From an uncultured Bacteroidales bacterium (GTDB lineage Bacteria > Bacteroidota > Bacteroidia > Bacteroidales > FEN-979): a stretch of 40,922 nucleotides of DNA. Location: positions 1 to 40,922 of the forward strand of contig CAIQUS010000147.1 in NCBI GenBank assembly GCA_903875045.1, given 5' to 3'. The position numbers and the translations under genes are program-made. The notes under the pieces were generated by a model. It searched no databases and had not been told where the DNA came from. It saw only the letters and a list, made by a program, of their open reading frames with translations. Shown here one piece after another: positions 17,301 through 25,744 of this stretch (position 1 is the stretch's first letter; each line of letters begins with the position of its first letter).

Positions 17301-17714
17301 GCATTTGGCGACAACACAACCAGTACCGAAATCAACCCGATTCACATCTACCAGACGGCGGGAACCTATCTGGTAAGCCTTACGGCATCAAACGGCGTTT
17401 GCCGCGACAGCATCACAAGCCAAAATGTAAATATTGTATTAACCTCTGCCGGCGGGCATAGTCTTGAGAACGTTCTTAAACTATATCCAAATCCTTCGAC
17501 AGGTATCGTGACGATTGAAATCAGCAATCCCGGCAAACAGGATCTGAGGGTTGAAATAAAAGACATTGCCGGGCGACAGATTTATTCTCAAACAATAAGT
17601 ACCATTCATTTTAAGGAGAAGGTAGATCTTGGCAATTTCGCCAATGGTTTTTATATGGTCAAACTCAGCGCCGGGAACATCTCCCGGATATCCAAATTGG
17701 TTTTGATTGATTAA
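14316..17714 (+). CDS. NHL-propeller/Ig-repeat surface protein with type IX sorting domain
   Basis: 1132 residues. A signal peptide (MKLINNLIVLLGIMIVSISS) is followed by an NHL propeller at about 25-298 (e.g. SPVRMAIDNMDNIYVTDAFQ, FPTGIAFDKKNNRILVAEHG). Eight Ig/PKD-like repeats span 299-964, a PKD-type domain (YLWAFGDNTTSTEINPIHIY) covers about 965-1045, and a C-terminal sorting domain of type A lies at 1051-1132 (LKLYPNPSTGIVTIEISN ... NGFYMVKLSAG). The sorting domain marks it as cargo of the type IX secretion system, to be exported and anchored on the cell surface. Six repeats share the core CxG.T..I...FTG.APW.FTYT.NG.NPVT; two are of a second type with YLW and VTVTDYNGC. It heads the plus operon and ends 13 bp before the ATG of the giant cytochrome. 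I infer a surface platform for that cytochrome. Confidence 0.9.
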   Translation: MKLINNLIVLLGIMIVSISSIHGQGSPGGFAYASTISDSLSSPVRMAIDNMDNIYVTDAFQKKIRKYNAAGVYTGSIVTAGSPISIAINEANQIFIGDGETGKIFKLLSNGTAAEFYAGTVFPTSMVFCSDGFLYVSDSKLQRVVVLNLSGNLVRTIGAGTLTFPTGIAFDKKNNRILVAEHGGIGTGFNPVVKIRIYGLTGNLITSFGSHGYGDGKFYRIQGLATGRCGEIYVPEPYQGNVSVFNETTIFATRFGHYGDSIGQLRVPLDIAINSQDKIFITAENNGAIEVYDINYLLPTANITCGDKTICAGTTTDIPVHFTGTAPWTFTYTINGTNPVTISNTISNPYILTVSAPGNYQVTAVSDSSHTGTCFSGNSIIAVNAIIPTATLASGNFGFCPGQTASIPVEFTGTSPWTFTFTRNGTNPQTISNVTTNPYLLSVSEAGTYQLTALSGGGCAGSVFSGNAIVTSHIAPNASIINGNTSICAGDSTNLVIGFTGAAPWSFTYTINNANPVTINSITDNPYLLPVSLAGSYKIIEVQDAFCLSTLSANGVDVMVKALPTSDVSSGNAAICPGNTTSIIVDLTGLAPWNFTYTMNGINPVTISGVTFTPYVLPVSQAGNYQVTALSDAGCAGISFTGAALITVNPLPAVTLGPPAAICNGDSLVIDAGAGFLRYLWSDSTTGTTMTAHSAGIYSVTVTDYNGCQNSASKIITSFTLPTSAMTSGNATICTGETTDLSVALTGTPPWSITYTVNGMNQQTVSNIMASPYLLNVYQPGGYQIIQTTDAHCSNPASSQVAVVTVNPLPTYNFSSGNASICSGQSTNLVIDFTGTPPWSFTYTLNGTNPVTFNGVMVSPMVMQISQAGTYEIIALSDAFCTGPAYNGTATIVENSLPAVNLGPDVTICEGDTITLDAGCSFAGYLWNNGSTGQTLQVSDAGSYAVTVTDYNGCANSDGIITGMTAPPVSLFTSSSNGLILSLFNASLHATSYLWAFGDNTTSTEINPIHIYQTAGTYLVSLTASNGVCRDSITSQNVNIVLTSAGGHSLENVLKLYPNPSTGIVTIEISNPGKQDLRVEIKDIAGRQIYSQTISTIHFKEKVDLGNFANGFYMVKLSAGNISRISKLVLID
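15210..17207 (+). repeat. Eight tandem Ig/PKD-like coding repeats
   Basis: Six units of about 86-90 codons begin PTxxxxSGNxxIC and contain PWxFTYTxNGxNPVT. Units five and eight are shorter and of a different type (GDSLVIDAG / GDTITLDAG, YLW, VTVTDYNGC). The arrangement AAAABAAB suggests duplication of a block. DNA identity among units is moderate, so unequal crossing-over is possible but not extreme. Confidence 0.8.
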
Positions 17715-17727
17715 ACAACCCATTATC

Positions 17728-20700
17728 ATGACAAAAGTATATTATAAATATCCGACTCAGGGGCAACGAATTTTGAACAGAATCGCGGGTAAACACACGT
17801 ATCTGGTTTTGTTGTTCCTGGTGTTAAGTGCGAATGCCAGTGTGTTTTCTCAAACAATCACCAGTGTGGCAAATGGCGGGAACTGGAGTTCACCTGCAAC
17901 CTGGATCGGCAATGTTGTTCCGGGGCCTGCGAACAGTGTAATTATTGCGGGGAGTGGGAATAATGTTACCCTTGATGTAAATGCCACCATTGTGAATCTG
18001 ACCATTGATAACGGGGGATTGGTCGACCGCGCCAGGTTGGCTCACAGTGGCACAAATTCACTTATAGTTACCGGAACGGTGACCATCGTACAATCAACTG
18101 TTGCAAGTGTTTCCAACGCCTGGCGCATTGATGCCGGTTCGGCTACTGTTTCCGGGTTGATCAATTTCCCTGGTACCTCTACGGATGCCAGTCGTACTGC
18201 AACCATCAGGATTTCTTCTGGCACCCTGAATGCAAACGGAGGTATTTCCTTCACCGGTTCAGTGGCTGCTTCAAAAGTGATCAACATGTCACAAACCCCT
18301 GGGACCGGTACCCTAAACCTGAAAGGTGCGCTTACGGTTCCTGCTCTTTCCTCCACGCTGACTGCAGGAACATCCGGCAGCATCTTTAATTATGCAGATG
18401 CAAATCCACAAACCATCAATTTCTTTTCTTCGGGGGCTTATCGGAATTTGAACATCAACAACACCAGTTCGACCGGGGCTATATTAAGTGCGGCAATAAC
18501 ATCTGCAAACGTAACCGGAAATATTGTTGTCGGGAATGTAAATACGGGAAGTTTGTTTGCTACGGGCAATTTCAACATAGGGCTCGCCAATTCAAGATCA
18601 TTGACCATCAATCCCAATTCAACCATGGATGCAGGAACCAGTGTTGCTACATTCGGCACCACACCCGGTTCTGCCATTATCAACGGCATTTTTAAGACTG
18701 CAAATACCAATGGGTTTTCAGGGGCGGCAACGACTGCAATCAATTCAACCAATAACCCGGTCATAACCCTGGGCCCAGCCTCAACAATTGAGTATAATGC
18801 AGCCGGAACACAGAAAGTAACCGATCGCACCTATGCAGGTAATGTTATTTTAACGGGCGGCACGAAAACCATCGGGACGGCGGTTTCCCAGACAGTGACA
18901 ATCGGAAAAAATTTCACGATCAACAGCGGGGCCACCTATGAGGGGTCAACGTTCAACCCGATTTTATTTGTCGGGGGTGATTTTTCAAACAGCGGTATCT
19001 TTACCCAGGGAACCAGTCTGGTAACCTTTAATGGTACGATTGCACAAAATATTTCGGGATCAGTGAACACGATATTTTCCAATAGTGTTACCCTGAGCAA
19101 TGCCACCGGGCTTAACCTCCTCACCTCCCCGACCATCCATGGCACACTGACCTTTGCCAGTGGTAAAATCACCACGGGGGTGAATAAGCTGACCCTTGGT
19201 GTTTCAGCGACCACAGTTGGTGCAGGTGCCGGGAAATATGTTTATGGCAACCTTGAGTTATATATTCCCAATACTGTGGCGCCGTCAGTGACTTTTTTCG
19301 TTGGGGATGCCGCAAATTACACCCCCATTCTCATTGCATTTTCGGGCAACACTGCCGGTTCAGGCTCACTTATTGCATCATCCACCGCCGGTGATCACCC
19401 GGATATTGCCAATTCAGGTATCAACCCTTCCTTAAGTGTCAACCGAAACTGGACAATCGCCCAGGGTTCAGTTCCTGTAGGCGGCTTCACCTCCTACAGC
19501 GGAACCTTTACCTTTATCAACGGGACACCGGTTGACCTTGATCCTGGGGCCAACACGGCCAGTTTTATTGTAAACAAACTGACAGGCAGCACCTGGGGAT
19601 CTACCAATACCGGTACCCGGACAATCACATCTACCCAGGTTACCGGGCTGACAAACTTCGGTACCTTTCAAATCGGTGAATCGGGATCGTTGATCAACGT
19701 GGCTACCCATCCCGTCAACACCACGGTATGCCAGGGTGCCACCACTTCATTTACCAGTACCTCCGTATCGGTGCCAACGCCAACCGTTCAGTGGCAAAGG
19801 GATCCCAATACCGGTATTTTTGCCGATATTACAGCGGCCATGGATGGCGGCATTTATACCAATTTTACCACCACCACCCTGAACATTTCAAATTCAACCG
19901 GATTAAATAATTACCAATACAGGGCAGTATTCACCAACGTAAACGGCACAGCCACCTCAAACAACGCCATCCTTACTGTTACAAGTTTTCCTGCTGCGGC
20001 AGGTGCAATTACCGGTATCGGAACAGTTTGCCAGGGGCAGTCGGGAGTGGCCTATTCGGTGGGTGCCATTGCTGGCGCCACAAACTATAACTGGATTTAT
20101 AGCGTACCAGGTTTCACCCCTTCAGGAAATACAACTACTATAACCGGGAGTTTTTCACCAACCACTACTTCCGGGAACCTGACCGTTACCGGAGTAAATT
20201 CCTGCGGCAGCGGAATAGTTTCCGCAAATTTTCCCATTACGGTCAACATACTGCCGGCGCCTGCAGGAAACATTAGTGGCACTTCCACTGTTTGTCAGGG
20301 CCAGACTGGCGTTGCTTATTCAGTTCTGCCAATAGCGGGGGCAACAACTTACACCTGGACCTATTCCGGAACCGGTTTCACATCAACTGGCACCGGGAAT
20401 TCCATCACAGGTAGTTTTTCAACCAATGCAACTTCCGGTAACCTCACCGTCAGAGGAATCAATGCCTGTGGCAACGGAGTTATTTCAGCCAATTTCCCGA
20501 TTACGGTTAACCCACTGCCCGGCGCAGCAGGAACCATCACCGGCACTTCTTCTGTTTGCCAGGGACAGGCAGGTTTTACCTATTCAGTTCCAGCTGTAAC
20601 AGGGGCTACCAGTTATACCTGGAGTTATACAGGGACAGGATTTACCCCGTCAGGCAACACCGCCTCCATCACCGGAAGTTTTTCGGCCGGGGCCACTTCC

Positions 20701-23700
20701 GGTAATCTGACTGTGAGTGGTACCAATGGCTGTGGTAACGGAACGGTTTCTGCCAGTTTTCCCATTACCGTTCTTACCAGTATTCCTGGAGCAGCCGGCA
20801 CCATCACAGGTACATCTTCCGTTTGCCAGAATCAGACAGGCGTTGCATATTCAGTGGCAGCTATTCCCAATGCAACAAGTTATGCATGGACTTACACGGG
20901 AACCGGATTTACCCCTTCGGGAAATACGGCTTCCATCAACGGTAGTTTTTCAGTAACTGCAACTTCCGGCAACCTGACTGTTGCGGGTATAAACTCCTGC
21001 GGGAATGGAACAGTCTCCGTGTCATTTCCAATTACGGTAAACCCCGTTCCATCACCTTCAGGTGTGATTACAGGGTCACCTGCGGTTTGTCAGGGTCAAA
21101 ATGATGTGCCCTATTCAGTTTCGCCCATTGCAGGGGCAACCAGTTATGCATGGACTTACTCAGTTCCGGGGTTCACACCATCAGGGAATACTGCTTCGAT
21201 CACAGCCAATTTTTCCACTACTGCTACCTCCGGCAGTCTGAAGGTGGCAGGGGTGAATGCGTGTGGCACCGGGATTGCCTCCGCCAACTATGCCATAACG
21301 GTAAATCTCCTGCCAGGCGCAGCCGGAACCATCACCGGTTCTCCTTTGGTATGTCCCGGTCAGACCGGGGTTGCCTATTCTGTTCCGGCCATTACAGGCG
21401 CCACGAGTTATACCTGGGTCTATTCAGGCACAGGGTTCATCCCATCGGGTAACACGGCTTCCATCACAGCTTCCTTTGCAGCGGGCGCAACCTCAGGGAA
21501 CCTGACTGTAAAAGGTGTCAATGCCTGCGGATCCGGCATTTCTTCTGCCAATTACGCTATTACCATCAATTCTGTTCCGGCTGCGGCAGGAACTATAACA
21601 GGATCTCCTTCAGCTTGCCAGGGTCAAACCGGGGTGACCTATTCAGTGGCACCAATACCGGGGGCAACCAGCTATACCTGGGGATATACAGGTTCAGGAT
21701 TTACCCCTTCGGGCAATACCGCCACCATCACGGCAAGTTTTTCCGCAAGTGCAACTGCCGGTAATTTAATGGTCAAGGGGACCAACACATGCGGTAACGG
21801 CGCTTCTTCGCCAAATTATCCGATCACCATCACGGCAGGTATCGGAGCGGCGGGAACAATTACCGGAACATCCGTTGTTTGTACTTCGGGTGCCGGAACC
21901 TATTCGGTTCCTGCCATATCAGGTGCAACCAGTTATCTCTGGAGCTATACCGGTACCGGTTTCACCCCTTCAGGAAACACATCATCCATTACCGGGGCTT
22001 TTTCAGCAGCTGCCACATCCGGAAATCTCACTGTAAGAGGGATAGGTTCATGCGGAACAGGCGCTGTTTCTGCAAATTTTCCGATAGCAGTGAACTTTTG
22101 CCCCCCTCACAGCATGTGCAATGGGTGTCATATCAATCATACCGCGCCGGGGGCTCAGTTAACCCTCGTTGGCGGGAATGCGAATTTATGCATGAGTTGC
22201 CATAACCCTGCCGGGCAGGCCTATAGCAGCCCCATGACAGATATCATGAAAGCTGTTCCCGGCGTAAGTGGTACCTCCCATTCCTGGAATTCATTGGCGG
22301 TAAATGCGTCGTACCAGACCAATTTGCCCACCAATCCGGATATGTTGCTGCGGGTGTTCAGCAACGAAATCGTTTGTTCTACCTGTCACGATCAGCATAC
22401 GAGCACCTATCCTCCGTTTTTACGGACTTCGAATGCCGAGGACGCCTTATGTCTGAATTGCCATACAGCACGCGATGTAAAGACCTATGCCAACAACCCT
22501 GCAAACAAAGGAACACATCCGGTCGGGATTGCTTATACTCCCGGCACCGATCCTCGTTTCCAGGCAACCACCTTCCCGTTAAGTGCCTCCAATAAAGTAG
22601 TTTGCAGTACATGCCATGCCACCCATTATTCCACCTCCACGGATGGCAATATTTTAAGGGCTGCAACCATTGATGCAACCTGTACCAACTGCCACATCGA
22701 CCAGGCTGCCCGGCGTATTACAACCCACGAAGGCATGAGCTGTTCTACCTGTCATTATGCACATGAAACCGGGTCAAACAATATTCTTCTGGTCCGCGAC
22801 AACATCGTTACACCCACTCTGGGAACAAAAACTGTTGTATTCACTGCCAACGCTGGTGCTGCAAATTATGGCGATGGCATTGCGCCGTTTAACGGTGTGT
22901 GTGAAGTTTGCCATACCACTGCTGTTGACCATTATCAATCGGCCAGTGGAGGCACCTCTGATGCGCGACACTTCCCTTCACCACAAAAATGTGTCAACTG
23001 CCATCCGCATGATCAGGGTTTTACTGCGCAAAGTGATTGCTTTGCCTGTCACAACGCTGTAGCAGATAAGCCTGGTGTCGGCCCAGTTGGTGGCAGACGC
23101 CAGATAGTTGACAACAACGGAAACGGCACAGGGACCGGTGGGGATTTTAAAAGAACTTCGCACCATGCACTCGGTGCAATTCCGACGGTGGATGATTGCC
23201 TGCTCTGCCATTACATGGGTGATCATAAGAAAGGCACGGTTAAACTTCTTGACCCAGACCAGGGATACAATGCTATCATCACCTATAACCCGGCAAATAA
23301 AGCAAGCATCGAGGATTTCTGTCTGAATTGCCACGACGCAAACGGTTCTTCGGGTGATATGACCCCTTTCAGTGACAATACAACAGTTCCGGTTGTGGAT
23401 AAAACCATGTGGCTGGCCTCTTCCCATAAAACAAAACCATATACCTGTATGGACTGTCATGATAACGGGCACGGCTCAAACAAAAGCACCATGATCGGCC
23501 CTTATACCTACGCCGGACCGGGAACCGGAACCGATTTGATGAATGAGGAAGAGGGTTTCTGTCTGACCTGCCATGGCGCAGGCGGAGAAGCAACCGTAAA
23601 AGTACACCTGGCTTTTAGTTCCTACACCAATACTGCAACCGGATTTTTCAAACACGACCCAAATGCAACCTATCGCAAGCATGTGAACGGTGAAACCGGC

Positions 23701-24630
23701 GGGGCTGCTTTCGGGGGCACCAACCGCCATGTAGAATGTGCAGATTGCCACAATCCGCATGGTGCCAAAGCAGGAACGGCCACCGCTCCTGCCATGCTCC
23801 CAACGCTGATCGGGGCAAGAGGTGTTGAACCAACTTATGCCGGAATCGGTGCCCCGACAGGATTTACCTGGCAGAATGCAGTTACCCAGGAGTATCAGGT
23901 GTGTTATAAATGCCACTCGAGCTATACCACGCTGCCCACTTATTTACCCGATGGCGTTTCAAATCCGGCAACACCGGTTTTTGTGGCAGACGGTTTAAAG
24001 AAATTAACAACCGGAGGAATCAACCTTCAGATTGCAGATTCACGTGATATGGCAAAAGAGTATAATCCAAGTAATCTTTCTTTTCATCCTGTGATGGCTG
24101 TCGGTAAAAATCTCAACATTAACGTGACTACTTTCCAAACGGGAAACACTTTCGCTACACGCACTTATTGTTCTGATTGCCACAATAATTCCAACTCAGC
24201 CACGGCCGGACATGGCAATGGTCCCCACGGCTCAGCAAACCTGCATTTACTTGACCGGGGTACTGGCGGGACTGCCCAGTATAAAACCGTACACAATGGT
24301 ACTTTAACAAGCGCATTTGATGTTTGCTCAAAATGCCATAAGGCAAATGTTTATATTTCCGGAAATACAGGCTCCCGTTTCGAAGATCATAAAAAACATG
24401 TGAACGATGAACAGGGCGAATGTTACCTTTGCCATAACACACATGGCAGCGAGCAATATCATCTATTCAATTTTAACAGGAATGTTCCAAGTTGTATTAC
24501 TGCTGTAACTCCTGATTCACAAGGAGCTTTCAGGCATGCTGCCGGTATTTTGAAAAATTCGTGTGTCATCACCTGCCATGGTGAAGGGCATAGTACCACC
24601 AGTAAAACGTATAACCCTGCATATAACTGA
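17728..24630 (+). CDS. Giant Ig-repeat multihaem cytochrome c with 20 haem sites
   Basis: 2300 residues from the ATG at 17728; a TTG at 17707 would overlap the upstream gene. Order of parts: signal peptide ending about residue 41 (FLVLSANASVFSQ); a beta-helix-like region from GGNWSSPATWIGNVVPG to about 650; one Ig-like domain about 655-750; eight tandem repeats about 754-1457; a cytochrome head about 1458-2300. The head has 19 CXXCH motifs, from CNGCH at about 1464 to CYLCH, plus a terminal CVITCH (CX3CH). From VECADCHNPHGAK onward the head is homologous to the C-terminal half of the 12-haem protein (shared HPV.A.GKN and GPHGS). No type IX sorting domain ends the protein, unlike its upstream neighbour. 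A secreted or surface electron-transfer protein with a long stalk is the natural reading. The topology and the export route are inference. Confidence 0.9.
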   Translation: MTKVYYKYPTQGQRILNRIAGKHTYLVLLFLVLSANASVFSQTITSVANGGNWSSPATWIGNVVPGPANSVIIAGSGNNVTLDVNATIVNLTIDNGGLVDRARLAHSGTNSLIVTGTVTIVQSTVASVSNAWRIDAGSATVSGLINFPGTSTDASRTATIRISSGTLNANGGISFTGSVAASKVINMSQTPGTGTLNLKGALTVPALSSTLTAGTSGSIFNYADANPQTINFFSSGAYRNLNINNTSSTGAILSAAITSANVTGNIVVGNVNTGSLFATGNFNIGLANSRSLTINPNSTMDAGTSVATFGTTPGSAIINGIFKTANTNGFSGAATTAINSTNNPVITLGPASTIEYNAAGTQKVTDRTYAGNVILTGGTKTIGTAVSQTVTIGKNFTINSGATYEGSTFNPILFVGGDFSNSGIFTQGTSLVTFNGTIAQNISGSVNTIFSNSVTLSNATGLNLLTSPTIHGTLTFASGKITTGVNKLTLGVSATTVGAGAGKYVYGNLELYIPNTVAPSVTFFVGDAANYTPILIAFSGNTAGSGSLIASSTAGDHPDIANSGINPSLSVNRNWTIAQGSVPVGGFTSYSGTFTFINGTPVDLDPGANTASFIVNKLTGSTWGSTNTGTRTITSTQVTGLTNFGTFQIGESGSLINVATHPVNTTVCQGATTSFTSTSVSVPTPTVQWQRDPNTGIFADITAAMDGGIYTNFTTTTLNISNSTGLNNYQYRAVFTNVNGTATSNNAILTVTSFPAAAGAITGIGTVCQGQSGVAYSVGAIAGATNYNWIYSVPGFTPSGNTTTITGSFSPTTTSGNLTVTGVNSCGSGIVSANFPITVNILPAPAGNISGTSTVCQGQTGVAYSVLPIAGATTYTWTYSGTGFTSTGTGNSITGSFSTNATSGNLTVRGINACGNGVISANFPITVNPLPGAAGTITGTSSVCQGQAGFTYSVPAVTGATSYTWSYTGTGFTPSGNTASITGSFSAGATSGNLTVSGTNGCGNGTVSASFPITVLTSIPGAAGTITGTSSVCQNQTGVAYSVAAIPNATSYAWTYTGTGFTPSGNTASINGSFSVTATSGNLTVAGINSCGNGTVSVSFPITVNPVPSPSGVITGSPAVCQGQNDVPYSVSPIAGATSYAWTYSVPGFTPSGNTASITANFSTTATSGSLKVAGVNACGTGIASANYAITVNLLPGAAGTITGSPLVCPGQTGVAYSVPAITGATSYTWVYSGTGFIPSGNTASITASFAAGATSGNLTVKGVNACGSGISSANYAITINSVPAAAGTITGSPSACQGQTGVTYSVAPIPGATSYTWGYTGSGFTPSGNTATITASFSASATAGNLMVKGTNTCGNGASSPNYPITITAGIGAAGTITGTSVVCTSGAGTYSVPAISGATSYLWSYTGTGFTPSGNTSSITGAFSAAATSGNLTVRGIGSCGTGAVSANFPIAVNFCPPHSMCNGCHINHTAPGAQLTLVGGNANLCMSCHNPAGQAYSSPMTDIMKAVPGVSGTSHSWNSLAVNASYQTNLPTNPDMLLRVFSNEIVCSTCHDQHTSTYPPFLRTSNAEDALCLNCHTARDVKTYANNPANKGTHPVGIAYTPGTDPRFQATTFPLSASNKVVCSTCHATHYSTSTDGNILRAATIDATCTNCHIDQAARRITTHEGMSCSTCHYAHETGSNNILLVRDNIVTPTLGTKTVVFTANAGAANYGDGIAPFNGVCEVCHTTAVDHYQSASGGTSDARHFPSPQKCVNCHPHDQGFTAQSDCFACHNAVADKPGVGPVGGRRQIVDNNGNGTGTGGDFKRTSHHALGAIPTVDDCLLCHYMGDHKKGTVKLLDPDQGYNAIITYNPANKASIEDFCLNCHDANGSSGDMTPFSDNTTVPVVDKTMWLASSHKTKPYTCMDCHDNGHGSNKSTMIGPYTYAGPGTGTDLMNEEEGFCLTCHGAGGEATVKVHLAFSSYTNTATGFFKHDPNATYRKHVNGETGGAAFGGTNRHVECADCHNPHGAKAGTATAPAMLPTLIGARGVEPTYAGIGAPTGFTWQNAVTQEYQVCYKCHSSYTTLPTYLPDGVSNPATPVFVADGLKKLTTGGINLQIADSRDMAKEYNPSNLSFHPVMAVGKNLNINVTTFQTGNTFATRTYCSDCHNNSNSATAGHGNGPHGSANLHLLDRGTGGTAQYKTVHNGTLTSAFDVCSKCHKANVYISGNTGSRFEDHKKHVNDEQGECYLCHNTHGSEQYHLFNFNRNVPSCITAVTPDSQGAFRHAAGILKNSCVITCHGEGHSTTSKTYNPAYN
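19987..22098 (+). repeat. Eight tandem stalk repeats in the giant cytochrome
   Basis: Each unit is about 88 codons with the plan AAGTITGTSSVCQGQTGVAY, ATSYTWxY, GFTPSGNTASIT, SFSxxATSGNLTV, xCGxG, PITVNxLP. Each unit carries two cysteines (VCQ and ACG), which could form one disulphide per repeat. Units three, four, six and seven are the most alike. Near-identical DNA blocks make this a likely site for repeat-number change. Confidence 0.88.
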
Positions 24631-24652
24631 TATTCAGTTAAAATAACAACCT

Positions 24653-25735
24653 TTGATTAAGAAATATTTTCTATCCGTATCATTGAGCATCCTGGCGGGT
24701 ACACTTTGTGTTTCTGCCCAGGATCCCGGATATACTCAATTTTACAATGTACCTTTATATTACAATCCGGCCTATACCGGTTTGGTCCCTGGTTTCCGGG
24801 TGAGATTTTCTACACGTAACCAGGGGCCTGAACTTGAAACCAGTTTAAGATCTTATTATTTAAGTGCAGATGTTGCCGACAGGAACCTGCCAGGTGCAGG
24901 GGGTATCGGTTTAATATTTAACACCGACAATGAAGGCATCGGATTTATTAAAAATTACAACCTGGGTGTTTCCATTTCTGCCAGGGTGCCCTTTTCCCGT
25001 TTTATGATCGGGCAGGCGGGAGTGAAAATTGCCTGGTTTCAGAAGCGGATTTCCTGGAATGATTTCCTGCTGACAGAAAAGATAAAAGAAAAATACGGGC
25101 ACATTTATGATTCCGGTTACACCCGGTCGGCTGAAGATGTTTTAAACTTACCCGATTTTGCCATTGGCGGATTGGTTCAATTCATCAACAGGAAAGGTTG
25201 TGTGTCGGGTACCATCGGGATGTCCGTTGATCATCTGTTTGAACCTGACGAATCATTCATTCCAACGGAAAAAGCAAAATTGCCCAGAAGATGGATTGGT
25301 CATGCAGATGTGATCTGGAGTTTAAAATGCCGTTCAGGCATCAATGGTGCCAGCGAGAAAATTTTGAGGCTCAACCCCGGGTTTGTTTTTGAGCATCAGG
25401 GGGAGATGAACTCCCTTCAGGCAGGTGTTAATTCTACTATGTACGGCCTTTACGCTGGAGTATGGTACAAAGGTGAATTTAGTTTACACCAAGGCAATTC
25501 ACTGGCCATGCTGGGAGGTTACCGGTACACGTTTGCTGAAAATATAAGTATAAAATTCACTTATAGTTATGACCTGCCCCTGTCGGGGTATTCAACCATT
25601 TCGGGTGGTGCCCACGAAATAAGTCTCATTCTCGAGTTCTCCAATGTGAGACTGGTCAGGAATTCCAGAGGTTCATCAAATGGTTCCATGACCCCGGATG
25701 GAATCGATGCCCGATTGTTACGGCAGGCATTTTAA
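24653..25735 (+). CDS. PorP/SprF-family type IX secretion outer-membrane protein
   Basis: 360 residues with a signal peptide (MIKKYFLSVSLSILAGTLCVSAQ), starting with TTG 22 bases after the preceding stop; no ATG fits better. The opening DPGYTQFYNVPLYYNPAYTG is the family hallmark, followed by GGIGLIFNTDNEG, GVSISARVPFSRF and a C-terminal series of strands, as in outer-membrane barrels of about this length. PorP/SprF proteins are typically encoded directly downstream of giant type IX cargo and are needed for its export or attachment (for example the SprB-SprF pair in gliding Bacteroidota). Here the gene follows a giant cytochrome instead of an adhesin. It is the last gene of the plus operon; the convergent maturation gene ends only 9 bp away. 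Confidence 0.88.
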   Translation: MIKKYFLSVSLSILAGTLCVSAQDPGYTQFYNVPLYYNPAYTGLVPGFRVRFSTRNQGPELETSLRSYYLSADVADRNLPGAGGIGLIFNTDNEGIGFIKNYNLGVSISARVPFSRFMIGQAGVKIAWFQKRISWNDFLLTEKIKEKYGHIYDSGYTRSAEDVLNLPDFAIGGLVQFINRKGCVSGTIGMSVDHLFEPDESFIPTEKAKLPRRWIGHADVIWSLKCRSGINGASEKILRLNPGFVFEHQGEMNSLQAGVNSTMYGLYAGVWYKGEFSLHQGNSLAMLGGYRYTFAENISIKFTYSYDLPLSGYSTISGGAHEISLILEFSNVRLVRNSRGSSNGSMTPDGIDARLLRQAF

Positions 25736-25744
25736 ATGGGTACG

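Noticed and set aside
19987-22098. CRISPR-like or non-coding repeat array
   Set aside because: Units are about 264 bp, stay in frame throughout a long coding sequence and encode Ig/PKD-like domains.
22978-23472. 164-codon minus-strand frame opposite the cytochrome head
   Set aside because: It is a shadow of the cysteine- and histidine-rich coding strand; the plus frame has regular haem motifs.
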